Source: Microcaldota archaeon
Lineage (GTDB): Archaea; Micrarchaeota; Micrarchaeia; Micrarchaeales; Micrarchaeaceae
Direction of reading: 5' to 3'
DNA length: 64,000 nucleotides
Assembly: GCA_021817565.1 (NCBI GenBank)
Contig: JAKAUP010000007.1
Location: forward strand, 88,497-152,496
Part shown: positions 43,949 through 53,777 of the stretch, piece by piece
Position numbering within the stretch: position 1 is the first letter of the stretch
Layout of the letters: each line of letters opens with the position of its first letter
Program-made: the position numbers and the translations under genes
The notes under the pieces: generated by a model
Seen by the model: only the letters and a program-made list of their open reading frames with translations
Databases searched by the model: none
Told to the model about the DNA's origin: nothing

Positions 43949-45232
43949 ATGGACAAAGCTGCAATAAGGGATTATATCCGTGAATGGTTAGGCAAAGAAC
44001 TCGACGCTGGAATAGAGAGGGAGGTGAAGATCTCAACAATGATTAGCAGGGCTACCGTAATTATAGGGCCCCGAAGAGCGGGGAAGACGTATTTTCTATA
44101 CCAAATAGCAAGAAAGAATAGGAGAGACGAGGTATTATATCTAAATTTTGAGGATACCCGGTTAAGAAATTTGAATTTTAGTGAGATAAGGGATGTGATA
44201 ATATTATTCATTGAGATTACCTCGATGGAGCCAAAAATCTTGTTATTGGATGAAATACAAAATATAAGCAAATGGGAAATCTCAGTAAGGGAGCTTCTCG
44301 ATTTAAGAGAATATACAATAATAATTACGGGCTCGTCTTCAAGGATGCTAAGCAAAGAGGTCTCTACAGAACTTAGGGGAAGGTCATTGACTTATCTTAT
44401 GCTGCCTTTTGGATTTCGTGAATATCTAAAAGCCAAAAATATAGACGCATCTACTGACATAACAAAAACACAGGCCGCAAAAGTAAAAAATGCGCTTAAC
44501 GATTATTTGGAGTGGGGGGGATTTCCAGAAGTTGTGCTTGAGGGAAAGGAAAGAGAACAGATATTGAAAGAGTACTACGACTTAATACTGTTCAGGGATA
44601 TAATAGAAAGAAACGCGATGAAGAATATTTCCTTGGCTAGATTTCTGCTTGAACAGCTAACGCAGAATTTTTCAAAGGAAATAAGCGTAAATGGGATAAT
44701 AAAGAAGGCTGAAGGTATAAGCTTAAGCAAAGACACAACATATGAATATGTCGATAAGACGCAGGATTCAGTTGCAGTATTCTTCCTTAACAGATTATCC
44801 CAAAAGGCCCGAATACGCGAGAGTTGGCCAAAGAAGACCTATCTATGCGATACTGGTCTTACCAAAATAGTTAAGTTCTCAAGTGATAAAGGCAAATTGA
44901 TGGAGAACTGCGTATTCCTTGAACTTATGCGATTTACTAATGAATCGCCATTATTAAGGCTTTTCTACTGGAAAAGTAAAACCCAGGAGGAAGTTGATTT
45001 TGTTTTGAAGAAATCGGATAGAGTATCTGCGCTGGTGCAAGTAACGTATGCTTCTTCTAGGGATGAAATAGCCGAAAGAGAGATTAATGCACTGCTTTCC
45101 TGCTCCAAAGAACTAAACTGTAAAAAATTGGCAATAATAACGTGGGATTATGGGTCTGTAATAAAGTTTGATAAGGCACGAATAGAATGCATTCCGCTAT
45201 GGAAATGGCTTCTAACCAAGCAACATTATTGA
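43949..45232 (+). CDS. AAA+ ATPase with DUF4143 C-terminal domain
   Basis: 427 residues. Walker A VIIGPRRAGKTYFLYQ (about residue 37), Walker B ILLLDEIQNISKWE, sensor ITGSSSRMLS, then the FREYL and ELYWGGFPEVVL-type YLEWGGFPEVV linker, and a C-terminal PD-(D/E)xK-like part with FYWKSKTQEEVDFVL. This AAA_14/DUF4143 family is abundant in archaea and usually orphan or mobile; biological role unknown, possibly nuclease- or toxin-like. AT-rich compared with core genes. TATA-like TATTTAAATATATTG lies about 25 nt upstream. Confidence 0.88.
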   Translation: MDKAAIRDYIREWLGKELDAGIEREVKISTMISRATVIIGPRRAGKTYFLYQIARKNRRDEVLYLNFEDTRLRNLNFSEIRDVIILFIEITSMEPKILLLDEIQNISKWEISVRELLDLREYTIIITGSSSRMLSKEVSTELRGRSLTYLMLPFGFREYLKAKNIDASTDITKTQAAKVKNALNDYLEWGGFPEVVLEGKEREQILKEYYDLILFRDIIERNAMKNISLARFLLEQLTQNFSKEISVNGIIKKAEGISLSKDTTYEYVDKTQDSVAVFFLNRLSQKARIRESWPKKTYLCDTGLTKIVKFSSDKGKLMENCVFLELMRFTNESPLLRLFYWKSKTQEEVDFVLKKSDRVSALVQVTYASSRDEIAEREINALLSCSKELNCKKLAIITWDYGSVIKFDKARIECIPLWKWLLTKQHY

Positions 45233-45463
45233 GGAGCACTATTATGACGATAATGTAGTACAATATCGTCTAACACAGTAAACCTTTTTGGAAATGTTTG
45301 ACTAAAACACTGAGTGCGGGTTTTGCTAGATTCGCACAGTATCTGTTTATATCTCTAGACGCGCTATTACCTGTGTGCGAAGACACAAATGTCGCATTTT
45401 ACGAGACATGATCTACGTGGTTCAAATGGCTAGAAAAATAGATGACAACGCACGAGCGCGTTC

Positions 45464-45507
45464 CGTTCGCAACGAGGAGGCCGCGGGTGCGAATCCCGCA
45501 GAGTCCA
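45464..45507 (+). repeat. 44-bp direct repeat, copy 2 (attR-like tRNA-Ala fragment)
   Basis: Exact copy of the tRNA-Ala 3' half in the same orientation, lacking the acceptor 5' strand and D arm, so it cannot be a tRNA gene. Upstream a weak further similarity (GAGCGC) is seen. The surrounding gap 45233-45685 otherwise holds no gene I can support; a TATA-like AGTATATTTA precedes the next gene. Confidence 0.85.
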
Positions 45508-45685
45508 TCTTTTGCTCTGGCAGGAATTCCGGCGTCAAGTCCGCCCGCTGGTCTGGATGCGGAGGTGGTTGTTTAGCTGTAGATGCCAATTTATTCTGCA
45601 ATTTTATGGGGGTATTGTAGAAGCTTCAAAACAGATAAAGAGTTTAAGTCAGTATATTTACCGCAAGAAGCAAAGATGATATTAA

Positions 45686-47290
45686 ATGAGTAAAGCTGAA
45701 AAACTTTCAATACTCAAGGAAAATAGTTTCAACGTTCCAGAATTTGTATACGTTACAAGTCCTGACTATAAATTACCATTCAAAGCAAATAGCTATATCG
45801 TAAGAAGTTCCTTTAGCTTAGAAGATTCAAAAAAATCTTTTGCAGGTTTATTTAAATCATATGGTCCAATAAAAAAGAGTGAAATAGACACATATTTGAA
45901 AAAAGTTCTAGATGGTTCTAAAGAAGCTAAAATCTACTTAAAAAAATCAAAGATAAGCAAAAGGATTAAAGCTGGCGCAATAATACAAAAATACGTTTTT
46001 TCCAATAAGGGTGGCGTATGCTTCACTAACTATAATGCGAATATTATAATAGAAGCAAATAAAAATGCAGCTTTAGTTACTTCGGGAGTAGGGAAGAATA
46101 AGACCTATAATATATCACGATTCTCACTAGATGTGGATAACAAGCCCAATTTTATAAATGCCTTGGTAGCTGACGCATTAGATATCGAGGCAATCTTCAA
46201 GAAACCACAAGATATAGAATGGTCATACTCAAAAAACAAAATTTACATACTACAAACGCGCGATGCTAAATCTAGCACAAGCAAAAAGTGGTCCAACGTA
46301 ATAGAATTTCTATCCATAATACCACCGTCTGCTTGGGATAGATATCTTGCTTTTTCATACTTTAATAGTTCAGAATTTAGAAGAATTTCGTATCAACTGG
46401 CAGATAGTATATTAAATCTAGAAGTAATTGACTGGAAAAAGATAATGAAAAAATCATACAGAAAACCGAAAAGTAAAAGTCCGATAAATGCATTTAAAGA
46501 AGCTGTAATAAATTATGGTTATTATGGACTTTTAAATCAAATTACGGAAGATAATTCTCTAGCAATGGAGAGGGTGGGTATTTCTGCTAAACGTCTTAAA
46601 ATTTCAGAAGAGCAATTATTGGATTATTCTATATGGAAGAAAAAATCAATATACTCAAAGATAATTGATAACCCTGAAAAATACGAAGAAACATTTATGG
46701 AGGACATAAATTCTAAAAATACTAAACCAAAAAGTGTCGAAAAGAAAGTTGCTCAATACAATTTTTCTAAAAGAGAAAAAAGATTGGCAGATTTTTTTGC
46801 CATGCTATACGACATAAAGGGAAACGGGGTTGTTTATCACGATTACCATATATCCCCGATACTAAAAGAAACGTACAATAATCTACCTGAAAATGCAAAG
46901 AGAGATATAAAAGATTATATAAAGATATTAGAATTGCAGGGCTTTAAATTACCCGAACTTGATAGAAAGGTGCAAATAGGAAGACCTTCCTATGAGTTGC
47001 CCGGATCAATAAATGGCATTGTGGGTAAAAATATATTAGTCTATAAAGATGTGCCGCCTGAAGTTGTATTAAAACTCAAAGACGTAAAATGCATAATATC
47101 TGAAGAGGGCGGAATACTTAGTCATGCGGCAATTTTAGCTAAAGAGTTTGATATACCATTCATTGCTGGCATAAGGGATTCTACTAAGTTGCTAATAGAC
47201 GGGGATGAATTAAAAATAGGGTCAAATGGTGAGTATGTATATATAAAAAATATTTCTAAAAAAACTGAGATAAAAGTTGGGACAAAATAA
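45686..47290 (+). CDS. PEP-synthase/PPDK-like phosphotransferase, compact form
   Basis: 534 residues. The N-terminal ATP-grasp part has YIVRSSFSLEDSKKSFAG (about 37-52). The C-terminal swivelling domain has CIISEEGGILSHAAILAKEF with phospho-histidine about 480 and IPFIAG after it. The PEP/pyruvate-binding barrel of PpsA (about 760-800 residues) is absent. The middle 200 residues match no family I know and may bind another substrate, as in rifampin phosphotransferase. The gene is strongly A+T- and Lys/Asn/Ile-rich, unlike its surroundings, which points to horizontal acquisition. Confidence 0.8.
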   Translation: MSKAEKLSILKENSFNVPEFVYVTSPDYKLPFKANSYIVRSSFSLEDSKKSFAGLFKSYGPIKKSEIDTYLKKVLDGSKEAKIYLKKSKISKRIKAGAIIQKYVFSNKGGVCFTNYNANIIIEANKNAALVTSGVGKNKTYNISRFSLDVDNKPNFINALVADALDIEAIFKKPQDIEWSYSKNKIYILQTRDAKSSTSKKWSNVIEFLSIIPPSAWDRYLAFSYFNSSEFRRISYQLADSILNLEVIDWKKIMKKSYRKPKSKSPINAFKEAVINYGYYGLLNQITEDNSLAMERVGISAKRLKISEEQLLDYSIWKKKSIYSKIIDNPEKYEETFMEDINSKNTKPKSVEKKVAQYNFSKREKRLADFFAMLYDIKGNGVVYHDYHISPILKETYNNLPENAKRDIKDYIKILELQGFKLPELDRKVQIGRPSYELPGSINGIVGKNILVYKDVPPEVVLKLKDVKCIISEEGGILSHAAILAKEFDIPFIAGIRDSTKLLIDGDELKIGSNGEYVYIKNISKKTEIKVGTK

Positions 47291-47684
47291 AAACTCATAT
47301 TTCATCAGTCAAAAATGACATTTACATAGGAGGTATCAAATTTATATAAACTTATACGGAATTAGGGATAAATTTCTAATAAATACCATTATTACACGGG
47401 ACTGTGAATGGTGCAGCAAAAATTGCTAAACTACATGTAATAAAGATGGTTAAACACAAATATGAAATAAGATATGTGCATATTGCTGGCGTATCAATAA
47501 TAGCTTTCTTGGGAGAGAGTCACATGGCTTTCATACATGGCCAGCTCAGAAAAGCGAAGAATCGGTTCGTAGAGCTAAGGAAGCACCAGAGACTATAAAC
47601 GCAATCGAAGAGATACTCGGTAGTCTTTAAGAACCTAATTGCATCAAAGCAAAATATGATAAAGCGTTTCTTCTTTCTAAACAG
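47291..47684. other. 394-nt gap with possible gene debris
   Basis: No convincing gene. A TATA-like TTTATATAAAC (about 47340) is followed by a 64-codon frame (47404-47598) with no recognisable product. Another frame at the end reads RAKEAPETINAIEEILGSL before a stop near 47630, which looks like a protein C-terminus shifted out of frame. It may be a decayed gene. AT-rich like the preceding gene. Confidence 0.3.
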
Positions 47685-48842
47685 TTACGCCACTCCGTAG
47701 AGCACAATGCCTACAATTACTGATATTATTACTGTTGCCACGATAATCGCAGTATACGCATCAGAGCCTAGCAAACCGCTATTCAGTGCTATCACGGCTA
47801 TCGCTATGCCTACTGCACCCCTTCCTGATGTTATCCCTGCAATCTTTCTCTTACTGTTCGCTTCCTTCTTGGCGATGAATCTGCCGGCCAAATTATATGA
47901 GAGGGCATATGAGGCCAAGAACGCCGCCAGCGCTATCATAAGTATTCCGAGCGTGAAATTGAAGGTTCCCGAACTGAGTCCGGCTTCAAGACCTGCGGTA
48001 CCGAAGAAAATTGGTATGAAAAACCCATCGTTAATCCTGCCAAGAGTTCTTTTCACCCGCCCAAAAGCCGTACCTCCTATCAATCCCCTGTTTATTATAA
48101 GCCCCGCAAAGAAGGCGCCTATCAAGTAACTTAGTCCTATAAGGTTGAACAACGTGGAGACGAGAAATCCTAAGATCATCAAAGCGCCATAAGCGAAGTG
48201 GCCGCTTTTGAACTTGCGCCACACCACTTCCAGACGCGAGCGTATTGCCTTCCTGTTCTTGTTTATCAGATAGTCCACACTAAAGTAAAGTATGAGGAAA
48301 ACCAGAAGGGATGTCACCACATAGCTTACGTGGTTTGCTCCGCCAGAGATTGCCGAGAGCAGGACGAACGCAATTATATCGGATATTATCACGGATGAAA
48401 GTATCACTTTCCCGGATTCCTTCTCCAAAAGCGAGTATTTGCTTACCAGTACAGATATTATCGAAATAGAAGGTATGGCAGTAGCCAGAGCCACGACAAA
48501 CATCGTGGTTACATCTAACTTAGCAACGTAAGCCATAATCAAGAACTCAAACAAGAACGGAATTATAAAACTTGTAACAGATAACGGCAACGCCTTCTTC
48601 AGCTTTTTCAGCATACCTGTGTCCATCTCTATTCCTATCAGAAATACTATGAAGAATATGGCTATGGAAGAGATGCCATTCAGCATGCTGTTGTAAGAAA
48701 GCACTCCAAGCAGGCTAGGGCCCAAGATCAGCCCGCTGAGCAGCTGGCCTGCCACGCTCGGCAATTTGAATTGTTCGAATATCTCCCCTGCTATAACTGC
48801 TGCGGCCAGAATAATTAGGACTTGCAGTATTATATCGTACAT
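47685..48842 (-). CDS. CPA2-type cation:proton antiporter
   Basis: 385 residues, about twelve membrane helices. It has the family opening with LPSVAGQLLSGLILGPSLLG, FFIVFLIGIEMD, ATAIPSISIISVL and TSGRGAVGIAIAVIALNSG near the end. The Kef/NapA-type Na+(K+)/H+ exchangers carry out pH and salt homeostasis. No regulatory TrkA-N or USP domain is fused. A separate K+ channel lies at 58.7 kb. Confidence 0.9.
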   Translation of the reverse strand: MYDIILQVLIILAAAVIAGEIFEQFKLPSVAGQLLSGLILGPSLLGVLSYNSMLNGISSIAIFFIVFLIGIEMDTGMLKKLKKALPLSVTSFIIPFLFEFLIMAYVAKLDVTTMFVVALATAIPSISIISVLVSKYSLLEKESGKVILSSVIISDIIAFVLLSAISGGANHVSYVVTSLLVFLILYFSVDYLINKNRKAIRSRLEVVWRKFKSGHFAYGALMILGFLVSTLFNLIGLSYLIGAFFAGLIINRGLIGGTAFGRVKRTLGRINDGFFIPIFFGTAGLEAGLSSGTFNFTLGILMIALAAFLASYALSYNLAGRFIAKKEANSKRKIAGITSGRGAVGIAIAVIALNSGLLGSDAYTAIIVATVIISVIVGIVLYGVA

Positions 48843-48979
48843 CCCAACGTTCTATAAAGAATCTTAAAAAGTTATAAGCCTTCTATTCCTGTCTTTGGGT
48901 GCGTTCCTCAATCACAAAATCCCAAAAGTAAATAAAACTAGTCCATGAACGATAATTAAATTTGGGCATTCTGCATCTT

Positions 48980-49549
48980 TCAAACAATCCTAACCATCAC
49001 AATCCCGAAATGTTGATTCCCTACATTGAATCTTTTTGTAACTTGAAAGCCGCTAAACCATTTTAAGTAGTCGTTTTCCGTCATCCTCATGCTACCCGGT
49101 GGCCCGCGCATACTCATATTTTCACCTTCCTTCTTCCAGTCAACGACCACTACACTTCCATCACTTCTCAGTATCCTAGCTACCTCTGCGCTCGTTTTGC
49201 CCTTGTCCATATCATGAAACGAGTTCCCCATAAATACCACATCAACAGAAGAATCAGGCAATGACGTTTTGGCTGAGTCCTCGCACAGAAATATTAATTT
49301 ATCGTCTTTAACCCCCTTTCGCGCTACGGATATCATCTCCTCACTACTATCTATGCAGTAGAGTACAGAAGCAAACTGCCTCAATTTCTTAGCATAAAAA
49401 CCAGAACCGCATCCAAGATCAACAATCACCTTAGCCTCCATATTTTTGAATATCTCATCAAGGAAACTACTGTTTTCTTCCAATTCCCGTTCACTACTTA
49501 GCAGCATCACTGCCGCATCATGGTCCCACACATGTTTATGCCCTCCCAT
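48980..49549 (-). CDS. class I SAM-dependent methyltransferase
   Basis: 189 residues. Motif I is VIVDLGCGSGFYAKKL (about residue 36), then YCIDSSEEMISVARK and VVFMGNSFHDMDKG, as in UbiE/Methyltransf_11 proteins. The substrate is unknown. It lies 5 nt downstream of the MFS transporter on the same strand, suggesting they are co-expressed. No membrane segment. Confidence 0.87.
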   Translation of the reverse strand: MGGHKHVWDHDAAVMLLSSERELEENSSFLDEIFKNMEAKVIVDLGCGSGFYAKKLRQFASVLYCIDSSEEMISVARKGVKDDKLIFLCEDSAKTSLPDSSVDVVFMGNSFHDMDKGKTSAEVARILRSDGSVVVVDWKKEGENMSMRGPPGSMRMTENDYLKWFSGFQVTKRFNVGNQHFGIVMVRIV

Positions 49550-49554
49550 TCAAA

Positions 49555-50874
49555 TCAACCAAAACCATTTCCTTTCTTTTTTAGCAAGCGTGAATAGACT
49601 GCCCCACCAACAGAAACCAAGGCCCCTCCCACGAGCATAGGGAACCCTAAAAACTGCGGAAACGCTTCCGATAACAGGCCAGCAATACCTACGCTCGCCT
49701 GCGGCAACTCTCCAGCAACACCAATTATCGCGCTTGCAGTCCCATAATCCTGGCTATTTATCCCCCCCATATTTATGGCAGACCTAAGCGGTGCCCCCAC
49801 TCCCACAAATAAGGCATATCCAGAATAAAATATCCCTATAACTAGGAGACCGAAATAAGTGCCATACGGAAAATGAGTACCTGCAGATATAACCAATGCG
49901 ATTAGAATTATCAAGATTCCTTGAGCAGCCCTCACAACACCGGCCAGTTTTACTGTATTCATATTTCTTTTGTACACCCCTTTAGACATGTAAAAAGAGG
50001 TTATAGCTATAAGGATGTAGCTTACACCGAACATATAGCCAATGAATTGGGAAGCTACTGTTGCATCAAGTGCATAAGCTTTGGCAATCATAGCGGGAAG
50101 TATAGGTATTGCAAGACCCAAACCAAAACCTGTCACTATCTGGGAAGCAACCACCCTAAACACCTGCGGGGATGACTCCCTCTTTATCAACAGCGTCTTT
50201 TTCTTCTCCTTTTTAGGTGCCTCCTTAAGGAAGAACAGGCTGGTCATAGAAAAGAGCAGAAGGGCCGCTGCCACAACAAACATATACCTAAAAGTTATTA
50301 CAAAAGCCTGCAGCTCTGCAGCCACATAAGGCCTTAACATAACCGTTATAATTCCCTGAAACGCCAAAAGCAAGCTCCCTACAATAGATCCTACAGCCGC
50401 TACAGTAAATACTTTTGCAAGCTTCTGCACTCTCTCGTCCTCCTTCCTCCAGTTGTTTGCAATAAATGCTTGCTGACCTGCAGAGAAACCCCCTCTCATC
50501 CCCCCAACAGTATTTATGCCTGCCAGTATCGCAGATATAAGCACAATTAGAAGCATAAATGACGGATTTGAGGTAAAGAAAGTGGATATGGCAAGACCTG
50601 TGAGTCCGGCCAATGGGAGTATTTCCGCAATAATCATGGTATTTTTATAACCCACCCTGTCTCCTAGCATTCCAAACAGGAAGTATGTAAAGGCGGTAAA
50701 TATTATTATGAGGAAATATGTCGCACCAACCTCAACTAGGCTCTGTCCCAGCACGTATAAGAGATATAATGGCAACGCAGAGGTAGTGAAAGATATCGCT
50801 ACGCTTCTCATTGTACGCGATGCGAGAAGGTACTTGAAAGAATCGTTTATCCCTTTTGACGTATCGCTCAACAT
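49555..50874 (-). CDS. major facilitator superfamily transporter
   Basis: 439 residues with about twelve helices. The loop 2-3 signature reads FGMLGDRVGYKNTM and the second-half counterpart is weak. A long central loop with KEAPKKEKKKTLLIKRE separates the halves. The substrate cannot be told. Coupled with the following methyltransferase gene. Confidence 0.87.
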   Translation of the reverse strand: MLSDTSKGINDSFKYLLASRTMRSVAISFTTSALPLYLLYVLGQSLVEVGATYFLIIIFTAFTYFLFGMLGDRVGYKNTMIIAEILPLAGLTGLAISTFFTSNPSFMLLIVLISAILAGINTVGGMRGGFSAGQQAFIANNWRKEDERVQKLAKVFTVAAVGSIVGSLLLAFQGIITVMLRPYVAAELQAFVITFRYMFVVAAALLLFSMTSLFFLKEAPKKEKKKTLLIKRESSPQVFRVVASQIVTGFGLGLAIPILPAMIAKAYALDATVASQFIGYMFGVSYILIAITSFYMSKGVYKRNMNTVKLAGVVRAAQGILIILIALVISAGTHFPYGTYFGLLVIGIFYSGYALFVGVGAPLRSAINMGGINSQDYGTASAIIGVAGELPQASVGIAGLLSEAFPQFLGFPMLVGGALVSVGGAVYSRLLKKKGNGFG

Positions 50875-50950
50875 CCCACCAGGCCAACCAAAGATAGGAA
50901 CCCCTGAATAATTCCCTATCTATAATTCAGCATCAATATTTAAAATTGAG

Positions 50951-51802
50951 TCAGGACTGGTAAGTATAGAATCCTTGCCCTGACTTTCTTCCTAGTATCC
51001 CATCCCTTCTCATCGCTTTCAATATCGCTGCCGGATTAAACTTCTCGTCTTTGGTTTCTGCGTATATCGCTTCCATTATGTCAACACACACATCTATCCC
51101 TATCAGGTCTGCAAGTTCTAACGGTCCCATCGGATGGTGCAGCCCCAACCTAACAATCTCATCAATATCCTCCTTTCCCGCAACTTTCTTTTCGAGTAGC
51201 ACCGCCGCCTCATTCAGCATTGGCATCAGTATACTATTTGCCACAAAACCAGGATAATCTCTTACCATTACTGCTTTCTTTCCGATCCTTGACACAAGCT
51301 CAACCGCTCGTGCCTTTGTATCATCCGACGTATACTCTGTCTCAACCATCTCTACCAATTTCATGGAAGGGACTGGATTGAAGAAATGCATCCCCAGAAA
51401 GCGTTCTTTATTTCTGATCTTTTCCGATAGTTTTGTTACAGGTATTGAAGAGGTATTGGTGGCGATTATTGCGCCTTCTGCATGCGCCTCCACCATAGAG
51501 AGCACCATCGTTTTTGTCTGATACGATTCCGGAACAGCCTCTATAACAAGCACCGCCCCTTCTATGTCGTTGTAGTCCAATGACGGCTTCAGGTTTTCCA
51601 TCAATCCCTCTTTTTTGTCATGCCCAATTACGCCTTTCGCAATCCCTTTCTCAATTGACATAGAGATGTTTTCAAAGCCCCGTTTCAGCGAATCGTGGTC
51701 CCTGCCGATAACCAGTACCTCAAACCCTCCTTGAAGAAAAGCCTGGGCGATCCCTGCGCCCATAGTTCCGTGTCCAACTACCGCAACCTTTTCCATAATC
51801 AT
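50951..51802 (-). CDS. 3-hydroxyacyl-CoA dehydrogenase
   Basis: About 283 residues from ATG 51802, a normal length for the monofunctional enzyme. NAD-binding VVGHGTMGAGIAQAF at the N-terminus, the TNTSSIPVTKL segment, the catalytic-site HFFNPVPSMKLVEMVE and DYPGFVANSILMPMLNEA. Oxidises 3-hydroxyacyl-CoA in beta-oxidation. Last gene of the operon, overlapping the thiolase stop by 4 nt. Confidence 0.93.
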   Translation of the reverse strand: MIMEKVAVVGHGTMGAGIAQAFLQGGFEVLVIGRDHDSLKRGFENISMSIEKGIAKGVIGHDKKEGLMENLKPSLDYNDIEGAVLVIEAVPESYQTKTMVLSMVEAHAEGAIIATNTSSIPVTKLSEKIRNKERFLGMHFFNPVPSMKLVEMVETEYTSDDTKARAVELVSRIGKKAVMVRDYPGFVANSILMPMLNEAAVLLEKKVAGKEDIDEIVRLGLHHPMGPLELADLIGIDVCVDIMEAIYAETKDEKFNPAAILKAMRRDGILGRKSGQGFYTYQS

Positions 51803-53010
51803 ACCCTGCTTACCACCATTGAGGCTGAGCCACCGCCGCCATGGCACAGCGAAGCAATTCCATACTCTCTTTTCTTCCTATTCATCGCATGCACAAGCGT
51901 TGTAAGTATCCTTGCGCCAGATGCCCCTATCGGATGCCCTAGAGCTATTGCGCCTCCATTGACGTTTATAATCTCCGGATCCAAATCCAATTCCTTCATA
52001 TCTCCAAGCATCTGCGCCGCAAAAGCCTCATTAAGCTCTATAATCCCTATATGCCCAATCCCCAGCTCCGCCTTCCTTAACGCCCTCCCTATCGAATCTA
52101 TCGGGGATAGCCCATACCATTCCGGATCTATGCCGGCTTCAGCATAAGATTCTATCTTGGCCAATGGCTTTAGCCCAAATTCCTTTACTGCATTTCCAGA
52201 GGCGAGTAGAAGAAATGACGCACCATCGCTCAGCTGCGAGGAGTTACCGGCAGTGACTGTGCCGTTTTTGTCGAATGCCGGTTTAAGCTTACCCAGCTTT
52301 TCCATATCCGTATCCTTTCTTATCCCCTCATCCGTGCCAATAACTATATCAGTCTTTATCTGTACAATCTCATCCCTAAAATAACAATTTTCTGTCGCAC
52401 TTGCTGCTTTCTTGTGGCTTTCAAGAGCAAATCTATCCTGCTGCTCGCGCGTTATTTCGTATTTCGATGCAATCTTCTCAACCAATGCACCCATGTGTAC
52501 TTGGGAGTAGCAATCCCAAAGTCCCCCAAATATCATCTCGTCTCTAAACGTATAATCATCCTGCTTATCCTTCGCAAATCCGTAAAACTCGCCTAGGCTG
52601 ATATCTCCCAGCTTTTTGAATTTTCGTACTCCGCTCATCGTATGGGGGGCGTTGCTCATGCTTTCTATCCCTCCCGCAATCATAACATCAGAGTCTCCTG
52701 CCAATATTGACTGTGCGCACAATGAAACCGCCCTTAGGCCAGACGCGCAAACCATATTCACGTTCAGTGTTGAGATTGTTGGCGGCAATCCCGCATTTAC
52801 CAAAACTTGCTTAGCTGGGTTCTGGCCTACACCAGCTGAGATCACATTGCCGCATATCATCCCATCTATCTTTCTGCGGTCAAACCCGATCCTTTTTGCC
52901 ATATCTTGTAATACGTAGGATCCAAGCTGCGTTGCGCTTAGACCAGAAAGTGATCCCAGAAACTTGCCTACCGGGCTTCTTACTGCCTCCACTATGTAAG
53001 CCTCATTCAT
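51799..53010 (-). CDS. acetyl-CoA acyltransferase (thiolase)
   Basis: 403 residues. Nucleophilic cysteine in NVNMVCASGLRAVSLCAQ (about residue 88), catalytic His in NGGAIALGHPIGASGARI and the second Cys in ASLCHGGGGSASMVV. The last motif usually reads CIGGGMG/CVGGGQG; CHGGGG is a mild deviation. Cleaves 3-ketoacyl-CoA to acetyl-CoA or condenses acetyl-CoA. 4-nt overlaps with both neighbours. Confidence 0.93.
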   Translation of the reverse strand: MNEAYIVEAVRSPVGKFLGSLSGLSATQLGSYVLQDMAKRIGFDRRKIDGMICGNVISAGVGQNPAKQVLVNAGLPPTISTLNVNMVCASGLRAVSLCAQSILAGDSDVMIAGGIESMSNAPHTMSGVRKFKKLGDISLGEFYGFAKDKQDDYTFRDEMIFGGLWDCYSQVHMGALVEKIASKYEITREQQDRFALESHKKAASATENCYFRDEIVQIKTDIVIGTDEGIRKDTDMEKLGKLKPAFDKNGTVTAGNSSQLSDGASFLLLASGNAVKEFGLKPLAKIESYAEAGIDPEWYGLSPIDSIGRALRKAELGIGHIGIIELNEAFAAQMLGDMKELDLDPEIINVNGGAIALGHPIGASGARILTTLVHAMNRKKREYGIASLCHGGGGSASMVVSRV

Positions 53011-53777
53011 CGTGCTCCCTTTCTGCCTAAGAACGCCGCCATAGCTGTTTTGGCGCGTTTGCTTACCAAAGAGCGTACAAAAAACTCGCGCTCAACCGAA
53101 CTTTTATCACGTATCACCCTGTTGATTCCCATCTTTGCAAATCCAACTACCTCAGCATCTCCTGTCTCAGATATAAAGCGTCTGATGTATTCCATCATCC
53201 CCCTATTCACTATTCGGTCCACCAAACCAAAGGAAAGCGCAGTTTTTGCGTCTATCTGGCCCCCAGTAAATATCATCATTCTGGCTTTCTGCAGTCCGAT
53301 TATGCGTCCTAAATTGTATGTCGCTCCTCCTCCGGGAGTTACCCCAATCCTAACTTCAGGCTGCGCAAACTTAGAGTCAATCGAAGCGAACCGGAAATCG
53401 CACGCACATGCAATCTCGCAGCCGCCCCCAAAGCAATACCCTGTAATCGCTGCAATCACAATCTTTTCTGACTCTCTTATGGCGCTTATCACATCAAGAA
53501 ACGCATCAAATATCTCACCTGCCTTTTTCTCATCGGCCTCAAACAGCATATTTATATCTCCTCCAGCACTGAACGCCTTGCCTCCCTCCCCATCTATCAC
53601 TATCGCCCTACACTCCTTTTTGGCCGAGGCGCTGCGTATCGCCTTTTCAAGCCCTTTAAGCGTCTCCATGTCCATTGCGTTATGCTTTTCTGGTCTGTTG
53701 ATTGTTATTTCAGTAATATCTCCTCCCCTTACCACTACTTTACTCACCGAACTATCCTTCTTAGCAACTCCTCTCAT
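53007..53777 (-). CDS. enoyl-CoA hydratase
   Basis: 256 residues, crotonase fold. ITINRPEKHNAMDMET, GKAFSAGGDINML (oxyanion hole), and AAITGYCFGGGCEIACACDFRF with the conserved GGG. Catalytic glutamate is present in QPEVRIGVTPGGG. Hydrates trans-enoyl-CoA in the cycle with its neighbours. Confidence 0.92.
   Translation of the reverse strand: MRGVAKKDSSVSKVVVRGGDITEITINRPEKHNAMDMETLKGLEKAIRSASAKKECRAIVIDGEGGKAFSAGGDINMLFEADEKKAGEIFDAFLDVISAIRESEKIVIAAITGYCFGGGCEIACACDFRFASIDSKFAQPEVRIGVTPGGGATYNLGRIIGLQKARMMIFTGGQIDAKTALSFGLVDRIVNRGMMEYIRRFISETGDAEVVGFAKMGINRVIRDKSSVEREFFVRSLVSKRAKTAMAAFLGRKGAR

Noticed and set aside
45464..45507. A second tRNA-Ala gene
   Set aside because: The 5' acceptor strand and D arm are missing, so only the 3' half is present and it cannot fold as a tRNA.
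47404..47598. A real 64-residue gene
   Set aside because: No ribosome binding site, no motif, and a better protein-like stretch lies in another frame, suggesting debris.
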